Positions 14,544-23,479 of a stretch of DNA of 26,835 nucleotides are shown here, piece by piece. Position 1 is the first letter of the stretch. Each line of letters begins with the position of its first letter. Source of the DNA: an uncultured Bacteroidales bacterium (lineage in GTDB: Bacteria; Bacteroidota; Bacteroidia; Bacteroidales; UBA932); the NCBI GenBank assembly GCA_900546445.1, contig URCV01000022.1, positions 1-26,835 of the forward strand. The letters are read 5' to 3'. The position numbers were made by a program, and so were the translations under genes. The notes under the pieces were generated by a model. It did no database searches. It worked only from the letters and a program-made list of their open reading frames with translations, and had not been told where the DNA came from.

Positions 14544-16487
14544 ATGAAACCGATTTATGAAACGGACCCTTGGCTCGAGCCATGGAAAGACGCTATAGAT
14601 AATAGGCATCGGAAGATTCTCGATACTTGGAGCAAGCATAGCGAGGCTAATGCCCATCTCTACTATGGACTGCACAGGGACGAGAATGGCTGGGTGCTGC
14701 GCGAGTGGGCGCCTAACGCTAATATGATCTATCTCATAGGTGAATGCAATAACTGGAAGCGTGTGCGTTCCTATGCCTTTTCTCCTGTAGGAAACGGAAA
14801 TTGGGAGCTTCGTCTTCCGGATATCTTTCTCCATCACGGGGATTTGTACAAGTTGTGGATAGATTGGCCCGGAGGAGGTGGTGAAAGGCTCCCTGCATAT
14901 CTGACGAGGGCAGTTCAGGACCCTGATTCGAAGGTATTCTGTGCACAGGTTTGGGCGCCTTCACAGCCGTACGAGTGGAAACATCCATTCACGCGTGCTA
15001 AGGAGGCTCCTTTCATTTACGAATGTCATATCGGGATGAGCTCCGAAGAGGAGAAGGTGGCGACTTTCGACGATTTTCGCACTGTGGTACTACCTCGGGT
15101 TAAGAGTCTGGGCTATAATGCTATACAGATAATGGCACTCCAGGAGCATCCGTATTATGGCAGTTTCGGCTATCAGGTGTCGAATTTCTTCGCACTCAGC
15201 AGCCGTTTCGGAACTCCGGAAGAATTCAAGCATCTGGTGGATGAGGCTCATTCGATGGGCATAGCCGTGATTATGGACATAGTCCATTCGCACAGCGTGA
15301 GTAACGAGGCCGAAGGACTTGGCCGTTTCGATGGCAGGGACGATCTTTATTTCTATAAGGGAAGTGCCGGTTATCATCCGGCTTGGGGGTCGAGGTGTTT
15401 CGACTATGGTAAGGACGAGGTGCTTAACTTCCTGCTGAGCAATTGTAAGTATTGGCTTGAGGAATATCATCTGGACGGATTCCGTTTCGATGGCGTGACT
15501 TCGATGATGTATTGGAATCACGGTCTGGGAACGGATTTCGGTAATTATGAATTGTATTTCAATTCCGGTGTGGACGAGAATGCGGTGGCTTATTTGGGCT
15601 GTGCCAATTTGCTGGTTCATAAGCTTCGTCCGGACGCCATAACCATAGCCGAGGACGTGAGCGGTATGGCAGGATTGGCAGCTCCGCTGGACTGTGGAGG
15701 CGTGGGATTCGATTATAGAATGTCGATGGGCGTGGCGGACCATTGGATAAAATGGATAAAGGAGAAGAGGGATGAGCATTGGTCGATGGGAGAGATCTGG
15801 TGGGAATTGACCAGAAAGCGCGCCGATGAGAAGACCATCAGCTATGCGGAGTGTCACGACCAGGCGATGGTGGGAGATAAGACCATAGCTTTCCGCTTGA
15901 TGGATAAGGAGATGTATTTCCATATGGATAAGGCGAGCTCGAACCTTGTGATAGACAGGGGCATAGCCTTGCATAAGATGATAAGGCTCATTACCGCGTC
16001 TACGGCGGGTAATGGTTATCTGGACTTTATGGGTAACGAGTTCGGGCATCCGGAGTGGATAGATTTTCCGCGTGAGGGAAATGCTTGGTCTTACAAATAT
16101 GCCCGCAGGCAGTGGTCCCTTGCCGATAATCCAAATCTTCGCTATGGCGATTTGCAGAGATTCGATTCGGAATTCGTGCATTTCTTGCGTGAGGAAAGAA
16201 TATTGGATGTAGATGTGGAGCTTATCAGGGCCGACGAAGAAAAAAAAGTCTTGATTTTCCGCCGCCAAAATGCTATCTTTGCGTTCAATTTTTCGCCGAG
16301 TCAATCGTATGATAATTACGGATTTGAGATGCCTGATGGCGAGTATTTGAAAGTATTTGACACCGATGAGGAACGGTTCGGAGGGTTCGGACGTTTGGAT
16401 TCGGATAAGGAACATAATACCATAGATCATTCATTGAGGCTTTACCTGCCTTGCAGGTGCGCCTTGGTGCTGGTAAAAACAAAATGA
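14544..16487 (+). CDS. glgB: 1,4-alpha-glucan branching enzyme (GH13, eukaryote-like subfamily)
   Basis: The 647-residue protein has a CBM48 domain (about 40-140, GWVLREWAPNANMIYLIGECNNW) and a GH13 barrel. Catalytic residues are visible: nucleophile D316 in DGFRFDGVTSMMY, acid/base E370 in IAEDVSG, and stabiliser D439 in AECHDQAMVGDKT. The enzyme moves alpha-1,4-glucan segments into alpha-1,6 branches of glycogen. The DGFRFDGVTSM and HDQAMVGDKTIAFRLMDKEMY blocks look like the eukaryotic GBE1 type (GH13_8) rather than the usual bacterial GlgB (GH13_9), and there is no extra N-terminal domain. It is the first gene of the operon and ends 1 nt before the debranching enzyme. Confidence 0.95.
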   Translation: MKPIYETDPWLEPWKDAIDNRHRKILDTWSKHSEANAHLYYGLHRDENGWVLREWAPNANMIYLIGECNNWKRVRSYAFSPVGNGNWELRLPDIFLHHGDLYKLWIDWPGGGGERLPAYLTRAVQDPDSKVFCAQVWAPSQPYEWKHPFTRAKEAPFIYECHIGMSSEEEKVATFDDFRTVVLPRVKSLGYNAIQIMALQEHPYYGSFGYQVSNFFALSSRFGTPEEFKHLVDEAHSMGIAVIMDIVHSHSVSNEAEGLGRFDGRDDLYFYKGSAGYHPAWGSRCFDYGKDEVLNFLLSNCKYWLEEYHLDGFRFDGVTSMMYWNHGLGTDFGNYELYFNSGVDENAVAYLGCANLLVHKLRPDAITIAEDVSGMAGLAAPLDCGGVGFDYRMSMGVADHWIKWIKEKRDEHWSMGEIWWELTRKRADEKTISYAECHDQAMVGDKTIAFRLMDKEMYFHMDKASSNLVIDRGIALHKMIRLITASTAGNGYLDFMGNEFGHPEWIDFPREGNAWSYKYARRQWSLADNPNLRYGDLQRFDSEFVHFLREERILDVDVELIRADEEKKVLIFRRQNAIFAFNFSPSQSYDNYGFEMPDGEYLKVFDTDEERFGGFGRLDSDKEHNTIDHSLRLYLPCRCALVLVKTK

Positions 16488-16488
16488 T

Positions 16489-18420
16489 ATGGCTTTTTTA
16501 AAATTTAACAAGGCAGAGCTTGTAAATCTTTCGTATTCACTCAAGCGGGAGATTATTTGTGCTAACAAGACAGGCGCGTATTGTAATACGTCCATCGTGA
16601 CGTGTAATACCCGCAGGTATCACGGTCTTCTGGCTCTTACCCTAGATAGGTTCGGAGGAGACCGCTTCCTTATGTTGTCTTCCCTGGATGAATCCATCAT
16701 CGTGGAAGGTAAGCGCTTTAATTTGGGCATACATTGCTATGGCGAGGTCTACGAGCCACGCGGGCATAAGTATGTGGTGGATTTTGAGGCAGACCCTGTC
16801 ACCAGTATTACCTACAAGATAGGTAACATCGTGATTAGAAAGAGCTTGATATTGTGCCCTGAAGAGGATAGGCTTTTCATTAAGTATGAATTGCTCGAGG
16901 GCCCTTCTCAGGTAACAGTAAGTTTGCGCCCTCTGCTCGCATTTCGTAACATTCACGAACTTACGCACGCTAATCCCGATGCGAATCCGCAGGGGAAGCC
17001 TTGTGTGAATGGCCAAAGCTTCAGACTTTACGAGTCTTATCCCGACCTCTACATCCAGTTCTCTGATGCTAAGGAGAAGTTTGTGGACGAGGCTTATTGG
17101 AACTACGGCGTGACCTATTCCGACGAGTATAGAAGAGGATTCGACTGTAAGGAAGACCTTTTGAGCCCGGGCTATTTCGAAGTGAAGCTTAGAAAGGGAC
17201 GCAGTTTTATCGTAAGCGTATCCACGAGTGAGGCGGATCCTAAGACATTCGCACCGACATTCAAAATGCTTGCACGTCAGTCAGGCGAGATTAGCGATGC
17301 CCATCAGCAGCTGTTGCACTGCGCAGACACGCTCATCACTCACCATAACGGCATTAGAAAGATTCAGGCAGGTTATTCGTGGCTCTATGCCGGACTTTTG
17401 CGCGAGACTCTCATATCGCTGCCGGGACTTACTCTGTGTGCCGGAAAGGCAGACGAGTTCGAAGAGATATTGGATAATCTCATAGCAGATAATTATCAGA
17501 GACTTACTTCCAGAACCACTCAGGTGGAGGCGCCTCTCTATATGGCAGTGGTACTTCAGTACTACATAGACCACGGCGCAGACGCGAAGAAGGTATGGAA
17601 GAAATATGGAAAGATACAGAAGGAGATTCTGGAAAGCTATCTCCCCGGAGTTCGCCGGGAAGTGACTATGCATCCTAACGGGCTTTTGTGGGCTCAGATG
17701 GACGGCGTGGCCCTTTCTTGGATGAACGCCTATATAAACGGCCGTGCAGTTACGGAACGTGCCGGCTATCAGGTGGAAACCAATGCGCTATGGTATAACG
17801 CGATATGTTTCGCACTGGAGATGGAGAAGGGGCGTGGCGGCGATAAGGCTTTCGTGGCCAAGTGGACTCCTATAGCCCAGCTTGTTAAGGATAACTACAC
17901 TAAGGTTTTCTTTAACGAGAGGCTCGGCTATCTCGCCGACTATGTCGATGACAATGGCCAGAATATGGAAGTCCGTCCTAACCAGTTGTGCGCCATTTGG
18001 GTAAAGCACTCTCCGGTCGAGGAGGAATTGGCTCCTATGGTGTTGAGGGTCATAGACAGGGAACTGATTACGGCCAGGGGTCTCCGCACTCTCTCGCCGA
18101 GGGATGCGAAGTACCGTGGTGTCTACGAAGGCTCGCAGCTCGACAGGGACTTGGCATATCATCAGGGTAGTACCAGGCCTTTCTTGCTGGCTCCTTATAT
18201 CGACACTTGCTTCAGGGTCAAGGGCCCGGCTTTCTTGAAGAGGGCTCAGTGGCTTGTAGAGGGCTTCTACGAAGACTTGAATAAGCACGGCGTGGGCGCG
18301 TTTGCGGAGCTTTACGACGGAGATCCGCCGTTCGAACCTCATGGTGCGGTATCTTCTGCGATGAGTACTTCCGCACTTCTGGTAGTGGATGAATTGTTGA
18401 AACAGTATAAAGAGGCATAG
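16489..18420 (+). CDS. Glycogen debranching enzyme, archaeal type (GDE_N + GDE_C, GH133-like)
   Basis: The 643-residue protein has the GDE_N beta domain (1-230, with the signature NTRRYHGLL at 40-48). The GDE_C (alpha/alpha)6 barrel follows (about 270-640) and ends AELYDGDPPFEPHGAVSSAMSTSALL, where E607 matches the conserved Glu. Such enzymes hydrolyse alpha-1,6 branches left after phosphorolysis. The usual ...WF..WGRDT.ISLPGLTL block is present here as YSWLYAGLLRETLISLPGLTL (about 297-317), with RET in place of RDT and the WG lost. That Asp is probably the catalytic acid, so activity may differ from relatives. The start follows the branching enzyme stop by 1 nt. It is not the GlgX type. Confidence 0.9.
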   Translation: MAFLKFNKAELVNLSYSLKREIICANKTGAYCNTSIVTCNTRRYHGLLALTLDRFGGDRFLMLSSLDESIIVEGKRFNLGIHCYGEVYEPRGHKYVVDFEADPVTSITYKIGNIVIRKSLILCPEEDRLFIKYELLEGPSQVTVSLRPLLAFRNIHELTHANPDANPQGKPCVNGQSFRLYESYPDLYIQFSDAKEKFVDEAYWNYGVTYSDEYRRGFDCKEDLLSPGYFEVKLRKGRSFIVSVSTSEADPKTFAPTFKMLARQSGEISDAHQQLLHCADTLITHHNGIRKIQAGYSWLYAGLLRETLISLPGLTLCAGKADEFEEILDNLIADNYQRLTSRTTQVEAPLYMAVVLQYYIDHGADAKKVWKKYGKIQKEILESYLPGVRREVTMHPNGLLWAQMDGVALSWMNAYINGRAVTERAGYQVETNALWYNAICFALEMEKGRGGDKAFVAKWTPIAQLVKDNYTKVFFNERLGYLADYVDDNGQNMEVRPNQLCAIWVKHSPVEEELAPMVLRVIDRELITARGLRTLSPRDAKYRGVYEGSQLDRDLAYHQGSTRPFLLAPYIDTCFRVKGPAFLKRAQWLVEGFYEDLNKHGVGAFAELYDGDPPFEPHGAVSSAMSTSALLVVDELLKQYKEA

Positions 18421-18423
18421 CAT

Positions 18424-19716
18424 ATGAGAGTTTTGATGTTCGGTTGGGAGTTCCCTCCACACATTGCCGGCGGATTGGGTACTGCCTGTAAGGGTATAGT
18501 GGAAGGCCTTGCGCATAATGGCGTTCAGACTTTGTTCGTTATGCCGTCTGCGAGCGGAGATGAGGATCAGTCTTGCACTGAGATTATTAACGCCAGCGAC
18601 GTAGCGGTTCAGCACGTGAGCAGCTCGGTAGACGAGTTCATTGATAAGGTGAAGTTCGTCTATGTCGACTCGAACCTGGTTCCTTACGTGGATCCGGACG
18701 AGTATTTCGAGGCCATCGAGAAGATGAAGAAGGAGATGGTTACCCAGACCACCATAGGTTTCGGGCAGAAGTTCAAATTCTCCGGAAAGTATGGCGAGAA
18801 CCTTATGGAAGAGGTGTCTCGCTATGCCCAGGTGGGTGGAACCATCGCTATGCAGCATAAGGATGAATTCGATGTGATTCACGCACACGATTGGCTGACC
18901 TATTTGGCCGGAATCGCAGCTAAAGAACTGACTGGTAAGCCGCTGGTAGTCCACGTGCACGCCACTTCCTTCGACAGGGGAACTGACGATATGGTGGATT
19001 CCAGGGTATATGCCATAGAAAAGAGGGGTATGGAGATGGCCGACAAGGTAGTGGCAGTTTCCGAACTTACCCGTAACATAGTCATTAACAAATACGGAAT
19101 CGACCCTTCCAAGGTGGTAGCCGTGCATAATGCCGTGGATTTCAGCGGAAGAGAAGACCTTATGGTAGAAAGGGGAGTTAAGGATAAGGTGGTCACCTTC
19201 CTGGGCAGAATTACCTATCAGAAAGGTCCGGAGTATTTCATAGATGCTGCGGCCAAGGTACTCAAGCGTACTAAAGGAGTGCGTTTCGTGATGGCAGGAA
19301 GCGGTGATATGATGACTCGTGCCATTCGTCAGGTGGCTCGTCTGGGCATCTCCGACAGATTCCACTTCACGGGTTTCCTTCGCGGAACCGACGTGCAGAA
19401 GATGTTCGCCCTGAGCGACGTATATGTAATGCCTTCGGTGAGTGAGCCTTTCGGCATATCGCCTCTCGAGGCTATGCGTTCTAACGTGCCAAGCATCATT
19501 TCTTATCAGAGCGGTGCCGCCGAGGTCTTGAAATATGCCTTCAAGGTGGACTTCTGGGACGTCGACGCTATGGCCGACGACATATATGCGTTGGTAAACT
19601 ATCCTGCACTTTCTACATTTGCCTCGGAACACGGATTGGAAGAGGTGAATGCATTGAAGTGGGATTACGCTGCCGCTAAGTTGAAAAATATTTATGAACA
19701 ATTAATAATAAAATAG
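18424..19716 (+). CDS. GT4-family glycogen synthase-like glycosyltransferase
   Basis: The 430-residue protein starts MRVLMFGWEFPPHIAGGLGTACKGI, with HIAGGLG (13-19) as the acceptor/donor loop of starch and glycogen synthases. The middle has VIHAHDWLTYLAG and VVHVHATSFDRG. The donor domain has FLGRITYQKGPEYFIDA and the EX7E pair E341/E349 in SEPFGISPLEAM. It lengthens alpha-1,4-glucan chains from a nucleotide-glucose donor; UDP- or ADP-glucose cannot be decided. It is shorter than GlgA of GT5 (about 480) and belongs to the GT4 branch found next to GH57 and debranching genes in Bacteroidota. It lies 3 nt after the debranching gene and 2 nt before the GH57 gene. The role is inferred mostly from context. 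Confidence 0.85.
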   Translation: MRVLMFGWEFPPHIAGGLGTACKGIVEGLAHNGVQTLFVMPSASGDEDQSCTEIINASDVAVQHVSSSVDEFIDKVKFVYVDSNLVPYVDPDEYFEAIEKMKKEMVTQTTIGFGQKFKFSGKYGENLMEEVSRYAQVGGTIAMQHKDEFDVIHAHDWLTYLAGIAAKELTGKPLVVHVHATSFDRGTDDMVDSRVYAIEKRGMEMADKVVAVSELTRNIVINKYGIDPSKVVAVHNAVDFSGREDLMVERGVKDKVVTFLGRITYQKGPEYFIDAAAKVLKRTKGVRFVMAGSGDMMTRAIRQVARLGISDRFHFTGFLRGTDVQKMFALSDVYVMPSVSEPFGISPLEAMRSNVPSIISYQSGAAEVLKYAFKVDFWDVDAMADDIYALVNYPALSTFASEHGLEEVNALKWDYAAAKLKNIYEQLIIK

Positions 19717-19718
19717 TT

Positions 19719-20912
19719 ATGGCAAAATCGATCTGTCTGTATTTTCAGGTACATCAGCCTACACGACTCCGCTTATATAGATTTTTCGATATAGGCAAAG
19801 ATTCTCATTATTATGATGACTTCGCGAATAGGACCATCCTTAAGAGAGTGGCTCAAAAGTGTTACCTGCCTATGAACAAAACCCTCTTGAAGGCCATCAA
19901 GGCTTCCAATGGTTCTTTCAAGGTAGCGTTCTCCATTTCGGGAAGTGCGCTCGAGCAGTTCGATCGCTATGCTCCGGAGGTGCTGGAGAGCTTTAAGGAA
20001 TTGGCAGAAACAGGCTGTGTGGAATTCCTTTGCGAGACCTATTATCACTCGCTCGCGTCGATAGGCAGTCCGCTGGAGTTCGAATATCAGATATTCAAGC
20101 ATAAGGAAGCCATCAAGCATTATTTCGGTGTGGAGCCGGTTACCTTCAGAAATACCGAACTCATATATTCCGATGCGATAGGAAAGCAGGTTTACGATAT
20201 GGGATTCAAGACCATCTTGACCGAAGGTGCTAGGCACATTATGGGATGGCGTTGCCCTAATTACGTATATAGTAACGATTTTGTCTCTGAACAGAGTCTT
20301 CTTTTGAGAAATTATGCCTTGAGCGACGACATCGCTTTCAGATTCGGTGACAGAAACTGGAGCGGTTGGCCTCTTACGGCAGAGAAGTTCAAGGGTTGGA
20401 TAGACGAAGCGGAAGGCGACTATGTAGGTCTCTTTATGGATTACGAGACCTTCGGCGAGCACACGGACGCTTCTACCGGCATCTTTGACTTTATGGCAGC
20501 GCTTCCGGGCGAATGCCTTAAGGATAAGGAGTTCAAGTTCTATACTCCATCTGAGGTGGCGGCTGCGTTCAAGCCTGTATCGGAACTCTCTGTTCCTAAT
20601 GCCATCTCTTGGGCCGACGAAGAGCGTGACCTCACGGCTTGGCTAGGAAATGAGCTTCAGAACGAGGCGTTCTCAAAACTCTACGGACTTCAGGAAAAAT
20701 TGTCGATTTTGAACGATCCTGTCCTGTGGAGCGACTACGGTCACCTTCAGGAGAGCGACCACTTCTACTATATGTGTACCAAATTCTTCACGGGAGGCGA
20801 TATGCATAAGTACTTCAATCCATACAATTCCCCTTATGAGGCATTCATAAACTATATGAATGTGCTCAGCGACTTTATTATAAGAGTAAATGATGCTATT
20901 GCAGTTAAATAG
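19719..20912 (+). CDS. GH57 family alpha-amylase-like enzyme
   Basis: The 397-residue protein shows the GH57 conserved regions: VHQP (11-14), SISGSALEQ, then FRNTELIY with the nucleophile E147, and MDYETFGEH with the acid/base D241. The WGW-like block is WSGWPL (214-219). GH57 members include alpha-amylases, 4-alpha-glucanotransferases and branching enzymes acting on alpha-glucans, and the short length fits the amylase or transferase type. There is no signal peptide, so it acts on cytoplasmic glycogen. The gene is 2 nt after the synthase gene and 11 nt before the phosphorylase gene. Its exact activity (hydrolysis or disproportionation) cannot be read from sequence. Confidence 0.92.
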   Translation: MAKSICLYFQVHQPTRLRLYRFFDIGKDSHYYDDFANRTILKRVAQKCYLPMNKTLLKAIKASNGSFKVAFSISGSALEQFDRYAPEVLESFKELAETGCVEFLCETYYHSLASIGSPLEFEYQIFKHKEAIKHYFGVEPVTFRNTELIYSDAIGKQVYDMGFKTILTEGARHIMGWRCPNYVYSNDFVSEQSLLLRNYALSDDIAFRFGDRNWSGWPLTAEKFKGWIDEAEGDYVGLFMDYETFGEHTDASTGIFDFMAALPGECLKDKEFKFYTPSEVAAAFKPVSELSVPNAISWADEERDLTAWLGNELQNEAFSKLYGLQEKLSILNDPVLWSDYGHLQESDHFYYMCTKFFTGGDMHKYFNPYNSPYEAFINYMNVLSDFIIRVNDAIAVK

Positions 20913-20923
20913 TTAGTAGTAAT

Positions 20924-23479
20924 ATGAATTATAGTGAAAATTTGACGCCATCGTGGAAAAGCGTGATGGTGACGCGCCATCTGCCTGAACAGCTTGCAGG
21001 TCTTGAAATGCTTTGCAGGAACCTGTGGTGGTGCTGGAATGATGACGCGAAAGCTCTTTTTAAGAGCATTGATGCAGAATTGTGGCATAAATCGGGGCAT
21101 AACCCTATGGAAATCTTGGATAAAGTAAGCCTTAAGAGATATAACGAGCTTGCAAAGGATGAGGATTTCCTCGCTAGAATGAACCGTGTAATCAACGAGT
21201 TCTATACCTATATGGAGAAAAAGAACGAGCGCACGGAGCCTTCTGTGGCATATTTCTGTATGGAGTATGGACTGGACACCTCTCTGAAGATTTATTCCGG
21301 TGGTCTGGGTATATTGGCCGGTGACTATCTGAAGGAAACTTCCGATATGAACGTGAATCTGGTGGCGGTAGGCCTGCTTTACAGGTACGGTTATTTTACG
21401 CAGAGACTCACCCCTCAGGGCAATCAGGTCGCTGACTACACCGCACAGGACTTTCTCAAGATTCCTGCAGAGCCGGTTATCGGCGAAGACGGCGTCTGGA
21501 AGAGCGTAAGCATGAACCTTCCTGGCCGAACGCTATATGCCCGCATCTGGAAAGTGGCAGTGGGCCGCACGGACCTCTACCTTCTGGATACTGACTATGA
21601 GGCCAATTCGGCCGAAGACCGTAGCGTGACCCACCAGCTCTATGGCGGCAATCACGAAAATCGCTTGAAGCAGGAGATTCTGCTGGGTATCGGTGGCGTG
21701 AGAGCGCTTCGTGCGTTGGGATTGAACCCTACGATGTATCATTATAACGAGGGACACGCCGCTTTCGCAGGTCTCGAAAGACTCCGTGAGTATATGCAGG
21801 AGCAGCACTACGAGATGAGCGAGGCACTTGAGCTCGTGAGGGCATCGGCTCTGTTCACCACTCATACTCCTGTCCCTGCAGGTCACGACGCATTCTCCGA
21901 AGAAGAGCTTGGCCCGTATTTCGGACATTATCCACAGAGATATGGTCTGGACTGGCGCGGATTTATGGGCTTCGGTAAGATAAACGCCCAAGATGTGAAA
22001 GAGGAGTTCTCAATGAGCGTTCTGGCAGCTAATTTCAGTCAGAATGTGAATGGTGTGTCTATGCTTCACGGTAAGGTAAGCCAGGACATCTTCGCACCTA
22101 TGTATCCGGGATATCTTCCTGAAGAACTGTATATTAGCTATGTAACTAACGGTGTGCACTATCCTACTTGGACAGCTAAGGAATGGAAGGCTATCTACGC
22201 TAAGGTGTTCGGAGAGGAATTCAAGACATCACACTATGACAAGTCTTGCTTCGAGGGTATCTATAAAGTAGACGACGAGCAGATCTTGAATACGCGCAAA
22301 CTTCTCAAGGCTGACCTCATAAAGACCGTAAAGGATCGTCTTTCAGACCCTATCGTATCCGCTCACTATTCTCCTGGCGAGATAGTTACCATTAAGGAAA
22401 CGCTCCGTGACGACGTTCTGACCATAGGATTCGCACGTCGTTTCGCTACATACAAGCGTGCTACGCTTCTTTTCCGTGACCTCAATAGGCTGGACGAGAT
22501 CGTGAACAACCCTAAGCGTCCTGTGCAGTTCCTATTCGCAGGTAAGGCACACCCTGCCGACAAAGCAGGTCAGGACCTTATCAAACAGATAGTCGAGATA
22601 AGCAAGGACCCACGTTTCATCGGACGAATCGTGTTCGTGCCTGGTTACGACATTACTCTGGCCAAGCGTTTGGTTCAGGGAGTGGACGTATGGATGAACA
22701 ACCCTACCAGACCTCAAGAGGCTTCCGGTACTTCCGGAGAGAAGGCTTCGATGAATGGTGTAATGCACTTCTCCGTTCTCGACGGATGGTGGGTTGAGGG
22801 TTATGTGAAAGATGCCGGCTGGGCTCTTCCACAGGAGCCTACCTACGACGACTACGAGTATCAGAACGAGTTGGATGCGGCTACCATCTACTCTACCATA
22901 GAGAATGAAATCGCACCTGACTATTACGATATCGACAATACCGGACGCAGCAGCAAGTGGATAGGCTACATTAAGAACACAGTGGCTATGGTAGCATCTA
23001 ACTTTACCACTAACAGAATGCTTTCTGACTATTGCAAGCAGTACTATTTCCCTCAGAGCGAGAGGTATTCGAGACTTGTCGCAGACGGAGGAAAGGTGGC
23101 CAAGGAAATCGCTGCTTGGAAGAAGTTCGTAGGCGAGGAGTGGAACAATATGCGTATCGTTTCATACACTCAGCCTAATGCTTCATACACACTTTCGGAC
23201 AAGAACAAACTCGAGAGTGAGGTGGTAATAGATTTGGGCCGTTTGAAGCCGGAAGACATAGGCGTGGAGATGCTACTTACCTCTACCGATGCGAAGGGTC
23301 AGCTCCATATTCAGGAAGTGTTCAACTATGAACTCGTCTCTTATGAGAATGGAGTGGCTACCTTCAAGACTTCCGTCTTGCCGGAAAGGACAGGTATGTA
23401 TGAGGTCGGTACCAGGGTTTATCCTAAGAACGCCGAGTTGCCTCATCGTCAGGACTTCCCTTTAGTAAAATGGTTGTAG
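20924..23479 (+). CDS. glgP: Alpha-glucan (glycogen) phosphorylase, GT35
   Basis: The 851-residue protein begins with a DUF3417 domain (about 15-110, QLAGLEMLCRNLWWCWN). A GT35 catalytic region follows with VAYFCMEYGLD, GGLGILAGD, NEGHAAF, and the PLP-binding block EASGTSGEKASMNG, where K607 is the expected Schiff-base lysine. GFARRFATYKRATL and the NNPTRPQEASGTSG context place it in the short, thermophile-type branch with DUF3417, not the GlgP/MalP branch. It splits alpha-1,4-glucan with phosphate to give glucose 1-phosphate. The last 10 nt overlap the start of ribF. It completes the breakdown half of the glycogen operon together with the debranching enzyme. Confidence 0.96.
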   Translation: MNYSENLTPSWKSVMVTRHLPEQLAGLEMLCRNLWWCWNDDAKALFKSIDAELWHKSGHNPMEILDKVSLKRYNELAKDEDFLARMNRVINEFYTYMEKKNERTEPSVAYFCMEYGLDTSLKIYSGGLGILAGDYLKETSDMNVNLVAVGLLYRYGYFTQRLTPQGNQVADYTAQDFLKIPAEPVIGEDGVWKSVSMNLPGRTLYARIWKVAVGRTDLYLLDTDYEANSAEDRSVTHQLYGGNHENRLKQEILLGIGGVRALRALGLNPTMYHYNEGHAAFAGLERLREYMQEQHYEMSEALELVRASALFTTHTPVPAGHDAFSEEELGPYFGHYPQRYGLDWRGFMGFGKINAQDVKEEFSMSVLAANFSQNVNGVSMLHGKVSQDIFAPMYPGYLPEELYISYVTNGVHYPTWTAKEWKAIYAKVFGEEFKTSHYDKSCFEGIYKVDDEQILNTRKLLKADLIKTVKDRLSDPIVSAHYSPGEIVTIKETLRDDVLTIGFARRFATYKRATLLFRDLNRLDEIVNNPKRPVQFLFAGKAHPADKAGQDLIKQIVEISKDPRFIGRIVFVPGYDITLAKRLVQGVDVWMNNPTRPQEASGTSGEKASMNGVMHFSVLDGWWVEGYVKDAGWALPQEPTYDDYEYQNELDAATIYSTIENEIAPDYYDIDNTGRSSKWIGYIKNTVAMVASNFTTNRMLSDYCKQYYFPQSERYSRLVADGGKVAKEIAAWKKFVGEEWNNMRIVSYTQPNASYTLSDKNKLESEVVIDLGRLKPEDIGVEMLLTSTDAKGQLHIQEVFNYELVSYENGVATFKTSVLPERTGMYEVGTRVYPKNAELPHRQDFPLVKWL

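Noticed and set aside
15090..16430. A 446-codon open frame on the minus strand
   Set aside because: It is antisense to the branching enzyme, whose catalytic residues are all visible on the plus strand. It is a codon-bias shadow.
17788..19701. A 637-codon open frame on the minus strand
   Set aside because: It lies antisense to the debranching and synthase genes, which have clear family motifs, and its translation shows no recognisable domain and is rich in His, Ser and Arg as expected from a shadow frame.
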